DNA of 20,200 nt, taken from NCBI GenBank assembly GCA_964535405.1, contig CAZHUG010000038.1, forward strand, positions 1-20,200. The letters run 5' to 3'. Both the position numbers and the translations under genes were made by a program. The notes under the pieces were generated by a model. The model worked only from the letters and a program-made list of their open reading frames with translations, did no database searches and was not told the origin of the DNA. The stretch comes from Scatomorpha sp964535405 (GTDB lineage: Bacteria; Bacillota; Clostridia; Oscillospirales; Oscillospiraceae). Shown here piece after piece: positions 13,134 to 20,200 of this stretch (positions within the stretch are counted from its first letter, which is position 1; every line of letters begins with the position of its first letter).

Positions 13134-13886
13134 ATGGAAACCTATTTTATAGTTGTACCCTGCTACAACGAGGAGGAAGTATTGCCCGAGACAGTAAAGC
13201 GTCTTGGGGACAAGCTACGCTCTCTCAAGGAGCGAGGTCTGGCTTCCGATGACAGCCGTGTCCTTTTCGTAGATGACGGCTCTTCTGATAAGACATGGTC
13301 GATGATTAAGGATATACACATCGAGGACTCCATGTTCACCGGTCTCTCGCTTGACCGAAACCGCGGTCACCAAACAGCACTTACAGAGGGGCTTATGGCG
13401 GCACGGGACAGGCGTGCCGTTTCAATTTCTGTTGACGCTGACCTTCAGGACGATATTGATGCGATTGATGCCATGGCGAAAAAGCGCGCGGAAGGGGCTC
13501 ACATCGTCTGTGGGGTTCGCGCCAGCCGCGGCACAGATACCTTCTTAAAGCGCAATACCGCGCGCGGCTATTATCGCCTGATGCGTATTTTTGGCTCAGA
13601 CCTCATATACGACCATGCTGATTTTCGTCTGCTTGGGCCGGAGGCGCTGGATAAGCTCGCACTGTACCACGGCGATGATCTGTTCTTGCGCGGTCTTATA
13701 ACCCGGCTCGGCTATCCCTGCGAGACTGTGAAGTATGACAGGGCGGAGCGTTTTGCCGGCGAGAGCAAGTATACAGTCAAGAAAATGCTCAAGCTCGCAG
13801 CAAAAGGTGTCGCAAGCGGACGCATGAAGCCGATGAGCATAGCTCGTGAGCCATATGGGCACACAAGAGAGGCACTGGGCTTTTGA
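13134..13886 (+). CDS. GT2 glycosyltransferase, polyprenyl-phosphate type without C-terminal membrane helices
   Basis: A 250-residue family 2 glycosyltransferase resembling the GtrB/dolichol-phosphate-mannose synthase group, which moves a sugar from a nucleotide donor to polyprenyl phosphate on the cytosolic side of the membrane. Visible are VVPCYNEEEVL (7-17), FVDDGSSDKTW (45-55), VDADLQDD (100-107, the DXD-type metal site) and GVRASRGTDTFLKR (127-140). In most bacterial relatives the segment after GESKY...KPL runs into two transmembrane helices, giving about 310-330 residues. Here the protein ends about 20 residues after the matching KPMSIA, with no hydrophobic tail and none in other frames. 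AAGGCGG precedes the ATG. Its stop overlaps the next gene. The short form could be soluble or partner-dependent. Confidence 0.87.
   Translation: METYFIVVPCYNEEEVLPETVKRLGDKLRSLKERGLASDDSRVLFVDDGSSDKTWSMIKDIHIEDSMFTGLSLDRNRGHQTALTEGLMAARDRRAVSISVDADLQDDIDAIDAMAKKRAEGAHIVCGVRASRGTDTFLKRNTARGYYRLMRIFGSDLIYDHADFRLLGPEALDKLALYHGDDLFLRGLITRLGYPCETVKYDRAERFAGESKYTVKKMLKLAAKGVASGRMKPMSIAREPYGHTREALGF
13866..13872 (+). promoter_or_regulatory. Ribosome binding site for a TTG start overlapping the GT2 stop
   Basis: AGAGAGG lies ten bases before TTG (13883-13885). TTG shares bases with the GT2 stop TGA (TTGA), so translation of the radical SAM gene is probably coupled to the GT2 gene. The start is the one that keeps the N-terminal cysteine cluster. 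Confidence 0.5.
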
Positions 13887-14776
13887 GCGCCTGCTTTGAT
13901 TGCCCGCGCAGCTGCGGTACTGATAGACAGCAAGGGCGGTTTGGAGTCTGCTCCTCCCCCGCTTTGCCACTTGTAACTCGTGCGGCTCCGCACTTTGGTG
14001 AGGAGCCGTGCATTTCTGGTGAACGCGGCAGCGGCGCTGTTTTTTTCTCTGGATGTTCCCTGGGCTGCGCATACTGCCAGAACGCGGTCATATCAGGCGG
14101 CGGAGTTGGCACAGAGGTCAAGGTCGAGGAGCTGCGGGACATATTTCTGCGGCTCAGGGACAAGGGTGTACACAATATTAACCTTGTCACAGGCACACAT
14201 TTCGTGCGCCCGATTGCCGAGGCGCTGGATGGCCTGAACCTCGGAATCCCGGTTGCCTGGAACAGCTCAGGATACGAGAGCATCGAGTCGCTAAAGCTCT
14301 TAGACGGGCTTGTGCAGATATATATGCCCGATTATAAGTATTCCCTGTCAGCTCCGGCGCTAAAGTACTCCGCTGCAGGGGATTATCCGGAGATAGCGGA
14401 AAAGGCAATATTAGAGATGTTCCGGCAGACCGGCCCGTTTTGCATGGACGACGATGAAATGCTTACTTCAGGTGTTCTCATCCGTCATCTCATACTGCCG
14501 GGGCATATCGATAACAGTATTGGTGCAATTGACTGGCTTGCAAGACGGTTTCCTATGGGTGGAGTGCTGTTCTCACTGATGAGCCAGTATACCCCGATGC
14601 CCGGACTTGAAGAGCGCTTTCCGGAGCTCTGCCGCCGTGTCGAGCCTGCCATTGCTCAGATGCTGTACGAGCACCTTCTCGATTGCGGTATTGAGGACGG
14701 ATATTATCAGGAGCCGGATTCGGCCGGAGACGAGATGATACCCAAGTTTGACGGAACTGGTATATTTTCAGAGTGA
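13883..14776 (+). CDS. PflX-like radical SAM protein
   Basis: A 297-residue radical S-adenosylmethionine protein of the PflX group (related to pyruvate formate-lyase activating enzymes, COG1313 type). FFSGCSLGCAYCQN carries the CxxxCxxC cluster (C58, C62, C65) that binds the 4Fe-4S cluster and SAM. The N-terminus has a further set, CFDCPRSCG and GVC (C4, C7, C11, C23), typical of this group and possibly a second metal or Fe-S site. SGYES and the later VLIRHLILPGH segment also fit. The TTG start overlaps the GT2 stop by four bases. The true substrate of PflX proteins is not known to me, and no glycyl-radical enzyme is nearby, so activation of such an enzyme is not supported by context. Confidence 0.88.
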   Translation: MSACFDCPRSCGTDRQQGRFGVCSSPALPLVTRAAPHFGEEPCISGERGSGAVFFSGCSLGCAYCQNAVISGGGVGTEVKVEELRDIFLRLRDKGVHNINLVTGTHFVRPIAEALDGLNLGIPVAWNSSGYESIESLKLLDGLVQIYMPDYKYSLSAPALKYSAAGDYPEIAEKAILEMFRQTGPFCMDDDEMLTSGVLIRHLILPGHIDNSIGAIDWLARRFPMGGVLFSLMSQYTPMPGLEERFPELCRRVEPAIAQMLYEHLLDCGIEDGYYQEPDSAGDEMIPKFDGTGIFSE

Positions 14777-14830
14777 TGCTTCAATAAGAAAACGTTATTA
14801 TCAAAAATAAATAATTGGAGGATTCAACTT

Positions 14831-15853
14831 ATGGATTACAAAGAAATGCTTGAGAATGCTCGCAAAACCTTAGGACCGCTATGTAAAGCTTGCCCCGTCT
14901 GCAACGGTAAGGCCTGCGGAAACTCTCTGCCCGGTCCCGGTTCAAAGCAGCCCGGCAACGGTGCTGCCCGTAACTTTGACGCATGGCAAAAGGTGTTCGT
15001 AAACATGGACACCATATGCTCAAACGATACCCCGGACATAAGCTTCACTCTTTTCGGACGCAAATTTGACCTCCCGGTATTTGCCGCACCTATCGGAGCG
15101 CTCCCTCTTCATTACGGCGAGGCATATAATGATTTTACGTATAATGATGTCATGATCCCTGCCTGCCTTGGGAACGGCTCACTCGTATTCACGGGTGACG
15201 GAGTCGATCCGGAGGTCATGAAGCGCTCGGCAGTGGCGCTTAAAAAGGTAGGCAGCATTGGAGTGCCCGTAATAAAGCCCTGGAATATTGAAGCTGTAAA
15301 GGAAAAGCTTGATTTCCTAAATGCTGCGAATATTTTTGCCGCTGCAATGGATATTGACGGAGCAGGTCTCCCCTTCCTCAAGGCCTTGAACCCCAACGCC
15401 GGCAGCAAGCCCGTTTCGGAGCTCAAGGAGATTATTGAGTACGCAAACATGCCGTTCATCATAAAGGGAATAATGACTCCCGCGTCCGCAGTTAAGGCTG
15501 TTGAAGCCGGAGCAGCCGGCATAGTAGTCTCAAACCATGGTGGTCGCGTGCTGGGACAAACACCTGCAACGGCGACGGTACTTCCTGATATCGCCAAAGC
15601 CGTAGCGGGAAGGGCTGTGGTCTTTGTTGACGGCGGCATTCGCACAGGCACGGATGTGTTCAAGGCGCTTGCACTCGGTGCCGATGCTGTTCTTATCGGC
15701 CGCCCCTTCGTGCCCGCCGTTTATGGCGCCGGAGCCGAAGGCGTGGGTATGGTTTATGACAAGCTCAAGGCAGAGCTTTTAGACACGATGACCATGTGTG
15801 GCGCCCATAACCTCGCCGAGATTACTGCTGAGAAGGTTTACATAGAAAAATGA
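14831..15853 (+). CDS. FMN-dependent alpha-hydroxy-acid oxidising enzyme
   Basis: A 340-residue TIM-barrel flavoprotein of the lactate/glycolate oxidase family, oxidising 2-hydroxy acids such as L-lactate to 2-oxo acids. Catalytic and FMN-binding elements are visible: FIIKGIMT with K212, IVVSNHGGR with H236 and R239, FVDGGIRTGTDVFKALALGA (265-284) for the phosphate, and LIGRPF. The N-terminus is not the usual one but carries CKACPVCNGKACG (C18, C21, C24, C29), a ferredoxin-like spacing seen in the clostridial branch. This may hold an Fe-S or zinc site, so electron transfer to something other than oxygen would suit an anaerobe (inference). GGAGG lies upstream, 54 bases separate it from the radical SAM gene, and its stop overlaps the next start as ATGA. 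Confidence 0.88.
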   Translation: MDYKEMLENARKTLGPLCKACPVCNGKACGNSLPGPGSKQPGNGAARNFDAWQKVFVNMDTICSNDTPDISFTLFGRKFDLPVFAAPIGALPLHYGEAYNDFTYNDVMIPACLGNGSLVFTGDGVDPEVMKRSAVALKKVGSIGVPVIKPWNIEAVKEKLDFLNAANIFAAAMDIDGAGLPFLKALNPNAGSKPVSELKEIIEYANMPFIIKGIMTPASAVKAVEAGAAGIVVSNHGGRVLGQTPATATVLPDIAKAVAGRAVVFVDGGIRTGTDVFKALALGADAVLIGRPFVPAVYGAGAEGVGMVYDKLKAELLDTMTMCGAHNLAEITAEKVYIEK

Positions 15854-16860
15854 GAAGCTCGAGGCGTTGCCGACGCCTTGGGCAGCGTGCAATTTTAAGT
15901 ATACTCAGTATGCTGCTCGCCATTCAGATTGCAGTTCCCGCGCAGGCTTATTCAGCGCCCCCGCGTGAGGAGCTCAATGAGCGGCTTGCTGAGATTATGC
16001 ACATCTATGATCTTGACGAAACCCGGCTTGCATACGCCTATAGTCCTGCTGACAGTGATGATGTGATTGTCTATAACGAAGACGCTCTGTTTCAATGCGC
16101 AAGTGTGTATAAACTGCCGCTGAATATGTACTATTACGAGCTGGAGTCTGCCGGACTGATAGAGCCCGATGCGCTGGTCAATGGCTACAGACTTGATATT
16201 TGCCACAAGCACAGCCTGGTGTATTCAAATAACGAAATGTCTGAAGGTATGATAAAAGCGATGGGCAGTTATCGTTACTTCAAGGAATCAATCGCTGTTT
16301 ATTCAGGGGTCGACCTCGAGACTGTAGATGGCGAATATTTTTGGAATAGTGTTTTCTCCGCCAACATGCTGCTTGAGACTGTACGGTATCTTTACAACAA
16401 CTCAGAACTGTTCTCTGAATGTATATTCTATATGAAGCAGGCTCAGCCCGGGCAATATATAAGAGGTGGCGTTACGCAGTATGAGATAGCGCAGAAATAC
16501 GGCTACCTCAGTGACGGGGACAGCTCTATACAAGTTGCTGTTGCCGGCATAGTCTATACACCCGAGCCCTTTATACTGGTTATTCTGACAAACAATGTTT
16601 GGGGTGCTCTGGAGCTCATGAGTGATCTGTCGGCGGCTTTCTGTGATTACAATCTTTCGATGACCGCATCTAAGGCATTACAGGAAAAAGAACCCACGCC
16701 GTCGCCCGAGACGAAGCCGGCCCCAGAGCCGGAGCCCGATTGGGAGATACAGGCACATAAGCTTCTGCTTGATCTTCTGCCTTCATTTATTCGCTTAGCT
16801 TCGTACCTCTCACCACCAATGCCGGTTCAGACAATTACATTTATAAAAAACACGGGATAG
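15850..16860 (+). CDS. Secreted class A beta-lactamase-like serine hydrolase
   Basis: A 336-residue exported protein. The arginine-rich N-terminus and hydrophobic stretch (about 13-30) end in AQA-YS, a good signal-peptidase site near residue 33. The core has the penicillin-recognising serine hydrolase motifs: SVYK (S85, K88) as SxxK, SNN (126-128) as SxN, and KYG (216-218) at the place of KTG. The omega-loop glutamate of true class A beta-lactamases is not obvious, so it is more likely a wall-related hydrolase than a resistance enzyme. A Pro/Glu/Thr linker (about 285-301) is followed by an amphipathic C-terminal tail. The start overlaps the previous stop by four bases, and the last codons form the left arm of the terminator. 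The physiological substrate is unknown. Confidence 0.82.
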   Translation: MRSSRRCRRLGQRAILSILSMLLAIQIAVPAQAYSAPPREELNERLAEIMHIYDLDETRLAYAYSPADSDDVIVYNEDALFQCASVYKLPLNMYYYELESAGLIEPDALVNGYRLDICHKHSLVYSNNEMSEGMIKAMGSYRYFKESIAVYSGVDLETVDGEYFWNSVFSANMLLETVRYLYNNSELFSECIFYMKQAQPGQYIRGGVTQYEIAQKYGYLSDGDSSIQVAVAGIVYTPEPFILVILTNNVWGALELMSDLSAAFCDYNLSMTASKALQEKEPTPSPETKPAPEPEPDWEIQAHKLLLDLLPSFIRLASYLSPPMPVQTITFIKNTG

Positions 16861-16884
16861 ACTTAAGTCTATCCCGTGTTTTTT
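16845..16884. terminator. Bidirectional palindromic terminator between serine hydrolase and pepT
   Basis: A perfect 40-base palindrome: arm 16845-16864 pairs with 16865-16884, with A6 and T6 ends. It contains the stop codon of the serine hydrolase and lies seven bases from the pepT stop, so one element serves both convergent genes. Confidence 0.95.
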
Positions 16885-16891
16885 CATGATG

Positions 16892-18106
16892 TTAGGCGTA
16901 CTGCTTGACTATATTGTGAATTATTTCAACGCACTTGTCCATTCCCTCTGCGGTGATATGCTCATACGGGCCGTGGAAGGCGTATCCGCCGGTGCCCAGG
17001 TTCGGGCAGGGCAAACCCTCCCAAGACAGCCGAGCGCCGTCTGTTCCACCGCGGATGGGCTGCATGAGAGGCTTAAGTCCCGCCTGCTCGACGGCCTCAA
17101 TTGCATTTTCGACAAGATGGTAATGTACAGGCTTGATACGTTCTGCCATGTTGCGATACTGCTCATTAAAGACTATATGCGCTGTGCCCGCTCCATATTT
17201 CTCGTTTATGAGTGCGACAATATGGCTCATAGTCTCCTTACGCATCTCAAACTTTGCCGCATCATGGTCGCGAATGATATAGCGAAGCTCGGCACGGTCT
17301 GTTGTTCCCGCGATGGCGGTCATGTGGAAAAAGCCCTCGTAGTCCTTGGTATCCCTTGGTGTGTCACCGGCAGGAAGCATGGAATTAAACTCTGTTGCCA
17401 CCAGAGCGGCGTTAATCATGGTGTTCTTAGCTGTACCGGGGTGGACATTAAGACCCGCAAAGGTCACTGTGGCGGCGCAGGCATTAAAGTTCTCGTAGAC
17501 AATCTCACCTTCAGGACCTCCGTCTAAAGTATAGGCAAAATCCGCACCTAGCTTCTCCATCTCAAATGCGTCGGTGCCGCTGCCAATCTCCTCATCAGGC
17601 GTGAAGCAAACTGCAATGCGGCCGTGGGCTGTACCGGCATTTTTCATCTCCTCAACCAGCGTGAGTATCTCAGCTATTCCAGACTTGTCATCGGCTCCCA
17701 GCAAAGTGTCGCCGCGGGTGACGATGAGTGTCCGGCCCTTAAGTGACGGCAGGTGCGGGAACATTTTAACAGTCAGTGTGCGCCCCTCACCCAGCTCCAC
17801 ATCACAGCCGTCGTAATCCTCGATGATGCGCGGGTTTACATTCTCACCGGAGAAATCGGGCGAGGTGTCCATGTGCGCGATCAGGCCCAGGCAGGGTGCC
17901 GACTCGTGACCCGGTGTGGCGGGAACATGTCCGTAGACATAGCAGGTATCGCTGAGCTCAACACCCTGCATTCCAAGCTCGTTCATTTCGTCCACGAGCA
18001 TACGCGCCAGATCAAACTGACGCTGCGTAGAGGGAGAGACTCCAACCCCCTCCTCACTTGCTGTTGAAACCATCGCATAGCGAATAAATCTCTCATAAGC
18101 TCTCAT
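16892..18106 (-). CDS. pepT: Peptidase T (tripeptide aminopeptidase)
   Basis: A cytosolic M20-family zinc aminopeptidase that removes the N-terminal residue of tripeptides. Signatures include GLIAHMDTSPDFSGENVNP (zinc ligand H in AHMDT), LLGADDKSGIAEI, CFTPDEEIGSG (catalytic EE), YTLDGGPEGEI and IRGGTDGARLS, and the C-terminal FHGPYEH. I place the start at 18106 (MRAYERFIRYAMVST), giving 404 residues, which matches the family N-terminus. A longer frame back to 18187 would run through the upstream terminator hairpin and add 27 residues unlike any PepT. An AAGGAAGG site lies ten bases before the chosen ATG. It converges on the serine hydrolase. No separate promoter is convincing in the short gap to the lipoprotein gene. 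Confidence 0.95.
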   Translation of the reverse strand: MRAYERFIRYAMVSTASEEGVGVSPSTQRQFDLARMLVDEMNELGMQGVELSDTCYVYGHVPATPGHESAPCLGLIAHMDTSPDFSGENVNPRIIEDYDGCDVELGEGRTLTVKMFPHLPSLKGRTLIVTRGDTLLGADDKSGIAEILTLVEEMKNAGTAHGRIAVCFTPDEEIGSGTDAFEMEKLGADFAYTLDGGPEGEIVYENFNACAATVTFAGLNVHPGTAKNTMINAALVATEFNSMLPAGDTPRDTKDYEGFFHMTAIAGTTDRAELRYIIRDHDAAKFEMRKETMSHIVALINEKYGAGTAHIVFNEQYRNMAERIKPVHYHLVENAIEAVEQAGLKPLMQPIRGGTDGARLSWEGLPCPNLGTGGYAFHGPYEHITAEGMDKCVEIIHNIVKQYA

Positions 18107-18116
18107 TTTGATTTTA

Positions 18117-18124
18117 CCTTCCTT
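18117..18124 (-). promoter_or_regulatory. Ribosome binding site deciding the pepT start
   Basis: AAGGAAGG on the minus strand, ten bases before the ATG at 18106. The in-frame upstream ATG codons lack such a site. Confidence 0.65.
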
Positions 18125-18150
18125 GTAATTCATATGTATTTTCTGCCGCC

Positions 18151-18197
18151 AAAAAAACCTCATATGCGAGTCATCAGAGCAACGCACATATGAGGTT
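18151..18197 (-). terminator. Terminator after the repeat lipoprotein gene
   Basis: AACCTCATATG (18156-18166) pairs with CATATGAGGTT (18187-18197); on the minus strand the stem runs into seven T residues. Confidence 0.88.
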
Positions 18198-18208
18198 CAA
18201 ATTACCAG

Positions 18209-19297
18209 TCAGCCTTGAAGTGCCTGGTAAACAGTAAGCACATCCTTGATCGCCCTCTTGTCGCTTTCAGTGACTATAAAGTCACTGAAGTAATCGGACC
18301 CTTCAAAACGTATGATAGTCTCGGTAGAATTAACGATTTCCCACAGCATTTCGATGTCACTTGCGCTGACATCCAAATCGATATATTCCCATACATCACC
18401 GCCGCCGTTATCGCGAACAATATCGTAATATGAAAAATATTTATAGTAGCGCAGATCATCCACGGCGAAGGTCATTGAATCAAAGAACACCCAATCGTCT
18501 GCAGTATAATTGCATATAAGGCGCAACCAGGAGCCACTGCTGTCCATTCCAAAATATGGCAGGACAAAAGAGCGTTGATCAGCTGCCCAGCTGCCGTTAG
18601 AATAGAACTTGAAGGCGTCCGGATAATAAAACTTTATCCCCCGTACTCGATCCTCCTCCAAGCGCATATTTGCCAAAAGTGCCTGCGCCTGTTCCTGCTT
18701 TAAGGTTGTAAGCTCAACGCTTGCCAGCTTCAGCAAGTCGGAATTTCTTATCTTCTCAGCAGTTTCTGACGAAAGCTTATCATAAGCATCCTGGGCAGCC
18801 TGAATTTTCTCCTGGCTTTCCAAGCTGACTTTACCAATATCGTTGATGAGAGCAGAGACATGTTTCACAAACAGATTGTCGAGCTCAGCCTCGGCTGTCT
18901 CAAGAATGTTAAGGTTCTCCACTAGAGCCTGAATGTCCGGCGCACAGGCGTTAAACAGAGAACGTGCGCTGCTGATGACAGCTTCGCTATCGAGCGATAC
19001 GGCACCAATCCCTGCTATTGCCTCATCCACCTTTGCCGCTTCCGCTTCCATGACCAAGCTTTCATATGTAGTTCGGGCGCTATCCAAAAGTTCAATATTT
19101 TCAAGCTGTCCGAGATCCTCTTCCGGCAGATCAGCGACCGCGCTCTCCGCTGCGGAAATCAGCGCTTCGCTTTCCAGTGTCACCTGGCCAATTGCTGCAA
19201 TTTGCTCGTCAACGGCAGTCGCAACCTCGCTCTTTCCGCAAGCGGAAAGTGAGAGCAGCAGCGTCAGCATAATCAAAATTTTTGCAGTTTTTTTCAT
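18209..19297 (-). CDS. Lipoprotein with three tandem helical repeats
   Basis: A 362-residue predicted lipoprotein. The signal peptide MKKTAKILIMLTLLLS ends in the lipobox LSAC with C20 lipidated. Residues about 29-201 consist of three repeats of 55-60 residues (starting near 29, 89 and 147), each with the pattern I-x-x-IG-x-V-(T/S)-L-(E/D)-S and a later AE/AS-x-x-L segment. This resembles the short helical repeats common in clostridial surface proteins. The C-terminal about 150 residues form a separate domain rich in aromatic residues (IKFYYPDAFKFYSNGSWAAD, WVFFDSMTFAVDDLRYYKYF) that I do not recognise. The upstream ribosome site (GGATG) is weak; a promoter is at 19407-19435. Located outside the membrane; function unknown. 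It ends in a clear terminator before pepT. Confidence 0.85.
   Translation of the reverse strand: MKKTAKILIMLTLLLSLSACGKSEVATAVDEQIAAIGQVTLESEALISAAESAVADLPEEDLGQLENIELLDSARTTYESLVMEAEAAKVDEAIAGIGAVSLDSEAVISSARSLFNACAPDIQALVENLNILETAEAELDNLFVKHVSALINDIGKVSLESQEKIQAAQDAYDKLSSETAEKIRNSDLLKLASVELTTLKQEQAQALLANMRLEEDRVRGIKFYYPDAFKFYSNGSWAADQRSFVLPYFGMDSSGSWLRLICNYTADDWVFFDSMTFAVDDLRYYKYFSYYDIVRDNGGGDVWEYIDLDVSASDIEMLWEIVNSTETIIRFEGSDYFSDFIVTESDKRAIKDVLTVYQALQG
18695..19213 (-). repeat. Three diverged coding repeats in the lipoprotein
   Basis: The three protein repeats correspond to this stretch. They share about a third of positions by eye (IAAIGQVTLESEALISAA, IAGIGAVSLDSEAVISSA, INDIGKVSLESQEKIQAA). 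The first two are most alike, suggesting an internal duplication later than the third. Confidence 0.7.
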
Positions 19298-19406
19298 TTC
19301 TCATCCATCCCCACATGTTTTTTGAGTTACTCGTACAGTTTAAGAAATACGCTCTCTCCAAAAGGTATTCCATAAAACATGTACACCCCGCAAGTAAATG
19401 CTGAAT

Positions 19407-19435
19407 ATTATTTATAATAAAAGTGACTTTTGCAA
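19407..19435 (-). promoter_or_regulatory. Possible promoter of the repeat lipoprotein gene
   Basis: On the minus strand TTGCAA (19435-19430) and AATAAT (19412-19407) have a 17-base spacer, leaving a leader of about 100 bases in which I see no further structure. No terminator is visible between yebC and this promoter. Confidence 0.45.
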
Positions 19436-19445
19436 GAACCAGGTA

Positions 19446-20177
19446 TTATTCTTCCCAGTTGTGCCAGACGTTCTGAACGTCGTCGTTATCGTCAAACATG
19501 TCCAGCATCCTCTGCATGTTCTTGAGATCAAGTTCAGCGGTGAGAGTGACATAGGTCTGGGGAACCATTTCCGCCTCCGCTGATAGAAGCAGGTAGCCTT
19601 TTTCAGTCAGATGCTCAGATACGGCAGTGACACCGTCCGGCTCTGTGTAAATCTGGTAGACCTGTCCGTCCTGCTCCATGTCGTCAGCGCCGGCCTCAAG
19701 TGCGTCCTCGAGCATCCTGTCTTCCTCGATATCCTCGTCCTCGTTGCTGACGACGATGACTCCCTTGCGGTCAAACGACCAGGAGACACAGCCGCTTGCG
19801 CCCATGTTACCGCTGTTCTTATCGAACGCATGGCGAACCTCGGATGCGGTGCGGTTGCGATTATCGGTCATGGCATCGACTATGACCGCAACGCCGTTAG
19901 GGCCGTAGCCCTCGTAGCTGACAGTGTCAAAATTGTCACCATTGCCGCTACCCAGTCCCTTTTCAATGGCGCGCTTAATGTTATCATTGGGCATGTTGGC
20001 GGCCTTGGCCTTGGTTATGATAGCCGCCAGACGGGAGTTATTGTTTGGGTCTCCGCTTCCGCCCTCTTTAACCGCAACCATCATCTCTCTTGCAATTTTT
20101 GTGAAGACCTTGCCTCTTTTGGCATCGGCGGCACCTTTCGTCTTCTGAATGTTATGCCATTTGGAATGTCCGGACAT
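19446..20177 (-). CDS. yebC: YebC/PmpR-family transcriptional or translational regulator
   Basis: A 243-residue member of the widely conserved YebC/TACO1 family, cytosolic. It starts with the hallmark MSGHSKWHNIQKTKGAADAK, followed by GKVFTKIAREMMVAVKEGG, PNNNSRLAAIITKAKAANMP and YEGYGPNGVAVIV, and ends in an acidic third domain. Length is normal. Members have been described as DNA-binding regulators and, more recently, as factors helping ribosomes at difficult sequences such as proline runs; which applies here cannot be told. The ribosome site (AAGGGG) is about ten bases before the ATG, 23 bases from the window edge, so its promoter may be outside. It precedes the lipoprotein gene on the same strand. 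Confidence 0.96.
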   Translation of the reverse strand: MSGHSKWHNIQKTKGAADAKRGKVFTKIAREMMVAVKEGGSGDPNNNSRLAAIITKAKAANMPNDNIKRAIEKGLGSGNGDNFDTVSYEGYGPNGVAVIVDAMTDNRNRTASEVRHAFDKNSGNMGASGCVSWSFDRKGVIVVSNEDEDIEEDRMLEDALEAGADDMEQDGQVYQIYTEPDGVTAVSEHLTEKGYLLLSAEAEMVPQTYVTLTAELDLKNMQRMLDMFDDNDDVQNVWHNWEE

Positions 20178-20200
20178 ATAAAAACAACCCCTTGAGTAAT

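Noticed and set aside
15850..16860. Serine hydrolase as an antibiotic-resistance beta-lactamase
   Set aside because: KYG in place of KTG/KSG, no visible omega-loop ExxLN motif and a housekeeping-like operon; calling it a resistance gene is not supported.
16886..17527. 213-codon plus-strand frame opposite pepT
   Set aside because: Antisense to peptidase T motifs, with no ribosome site.
18107..18187. Extended N-terminus of PepT
   Set aside because: These 27 codons overlap the lipoprotein terminator region, lack a ribosome site at their start and do not resemble PepT; the start at 18106 has AAGGAAGG.

Overview
The window reads as chromosomal DNA of an anaerobic, endospore-forming Clostridia-type Firmicute, probably of the Oscillospiraceae/Ruminococcaceae kind (genus not resolvable by eye). 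The reasons are spore genes (a cotJ locus and a spoIIQ-type gene with a sigma-F-like promoter), rubrerythrin, a pyrophosphate-type phosphofructokinase, a PflX-like radical SAM protein, strong AGGAGG ribosome sites and compact AT-rich promoters. Genes are densely packed and no stretch over 300 bases lacks a gene. I see no transposase, phage gene, CRISPR array, rRNA or replication origin.

Layout. 1-498 (minus) is the N-terminal part of a heavy-metal P-type ATPase running off the left edge. 541-1476 (minus) is class II aldolase fba, divergent from PPi-type pfk (1583-2824, plus) across overlapping promoters. 3017-4068 (plus) is a cotJ spore-coat locus in which CotJA and CotJB are fused in one ORF, followed by cotJC. 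4244-4852 (plus) is an unrecognised membrane-anchored protein flanked by two copies of a terminator-containing repeat; 4999-5538 (minus) is rubrerythrin. 5660-5896 is a tiny Pro/Thr-rich lipoprotein, 5966-6457 (minus) a GNAT acetyltransferase, 6532-6608 (minus) tRNA-Val(GAC), and 6722-7462 (minus) a SpoIIQ-like M23 protein. 7546-12874 (minus) is one operon in the order trmL-pgk-tpiA-gpmI-eno. 13134-16860 (plus) is a four-gene tightly packed operon: short GT2 glycosyltransferase, PflX-like radical SAM protein, FMN alpha-hydroxy-acid oxidising enzyme, secreted serine hydrolase. 16892-18106 (minus) is pepT, 18209-19297 (minus) a lipoprotein with three helical repeats, and 19446-20177 (minus) a YebC/PmpR-family regulator.

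How the genes work together. Six glycolytic enzymes (PPi-Pfk, Fba, TpiA, Pgk, GpmI, Eno) lie within 12 kb, covering fructose-6-phosphate to PEP except for GAPDH, which is not here. Spore functions are interspersed: cotJ encodes outer-spore components and spoIIQ is a forespore-side engulfment/channel protein. The 13.1-16.9 kb operon has clear family assignments but no obvious common pathway. The most noteworthy items are the cotJA-cotJB fusion, the duplicated terminator with an apparent rubrerythrin 3'-end scar around the orphan gene, the sigma-F promoter inside an inverted repeat before spoIIQ, and the overlapping fba/pfk promoters. I did not find a convincing new multi-gene defence or mobile system.
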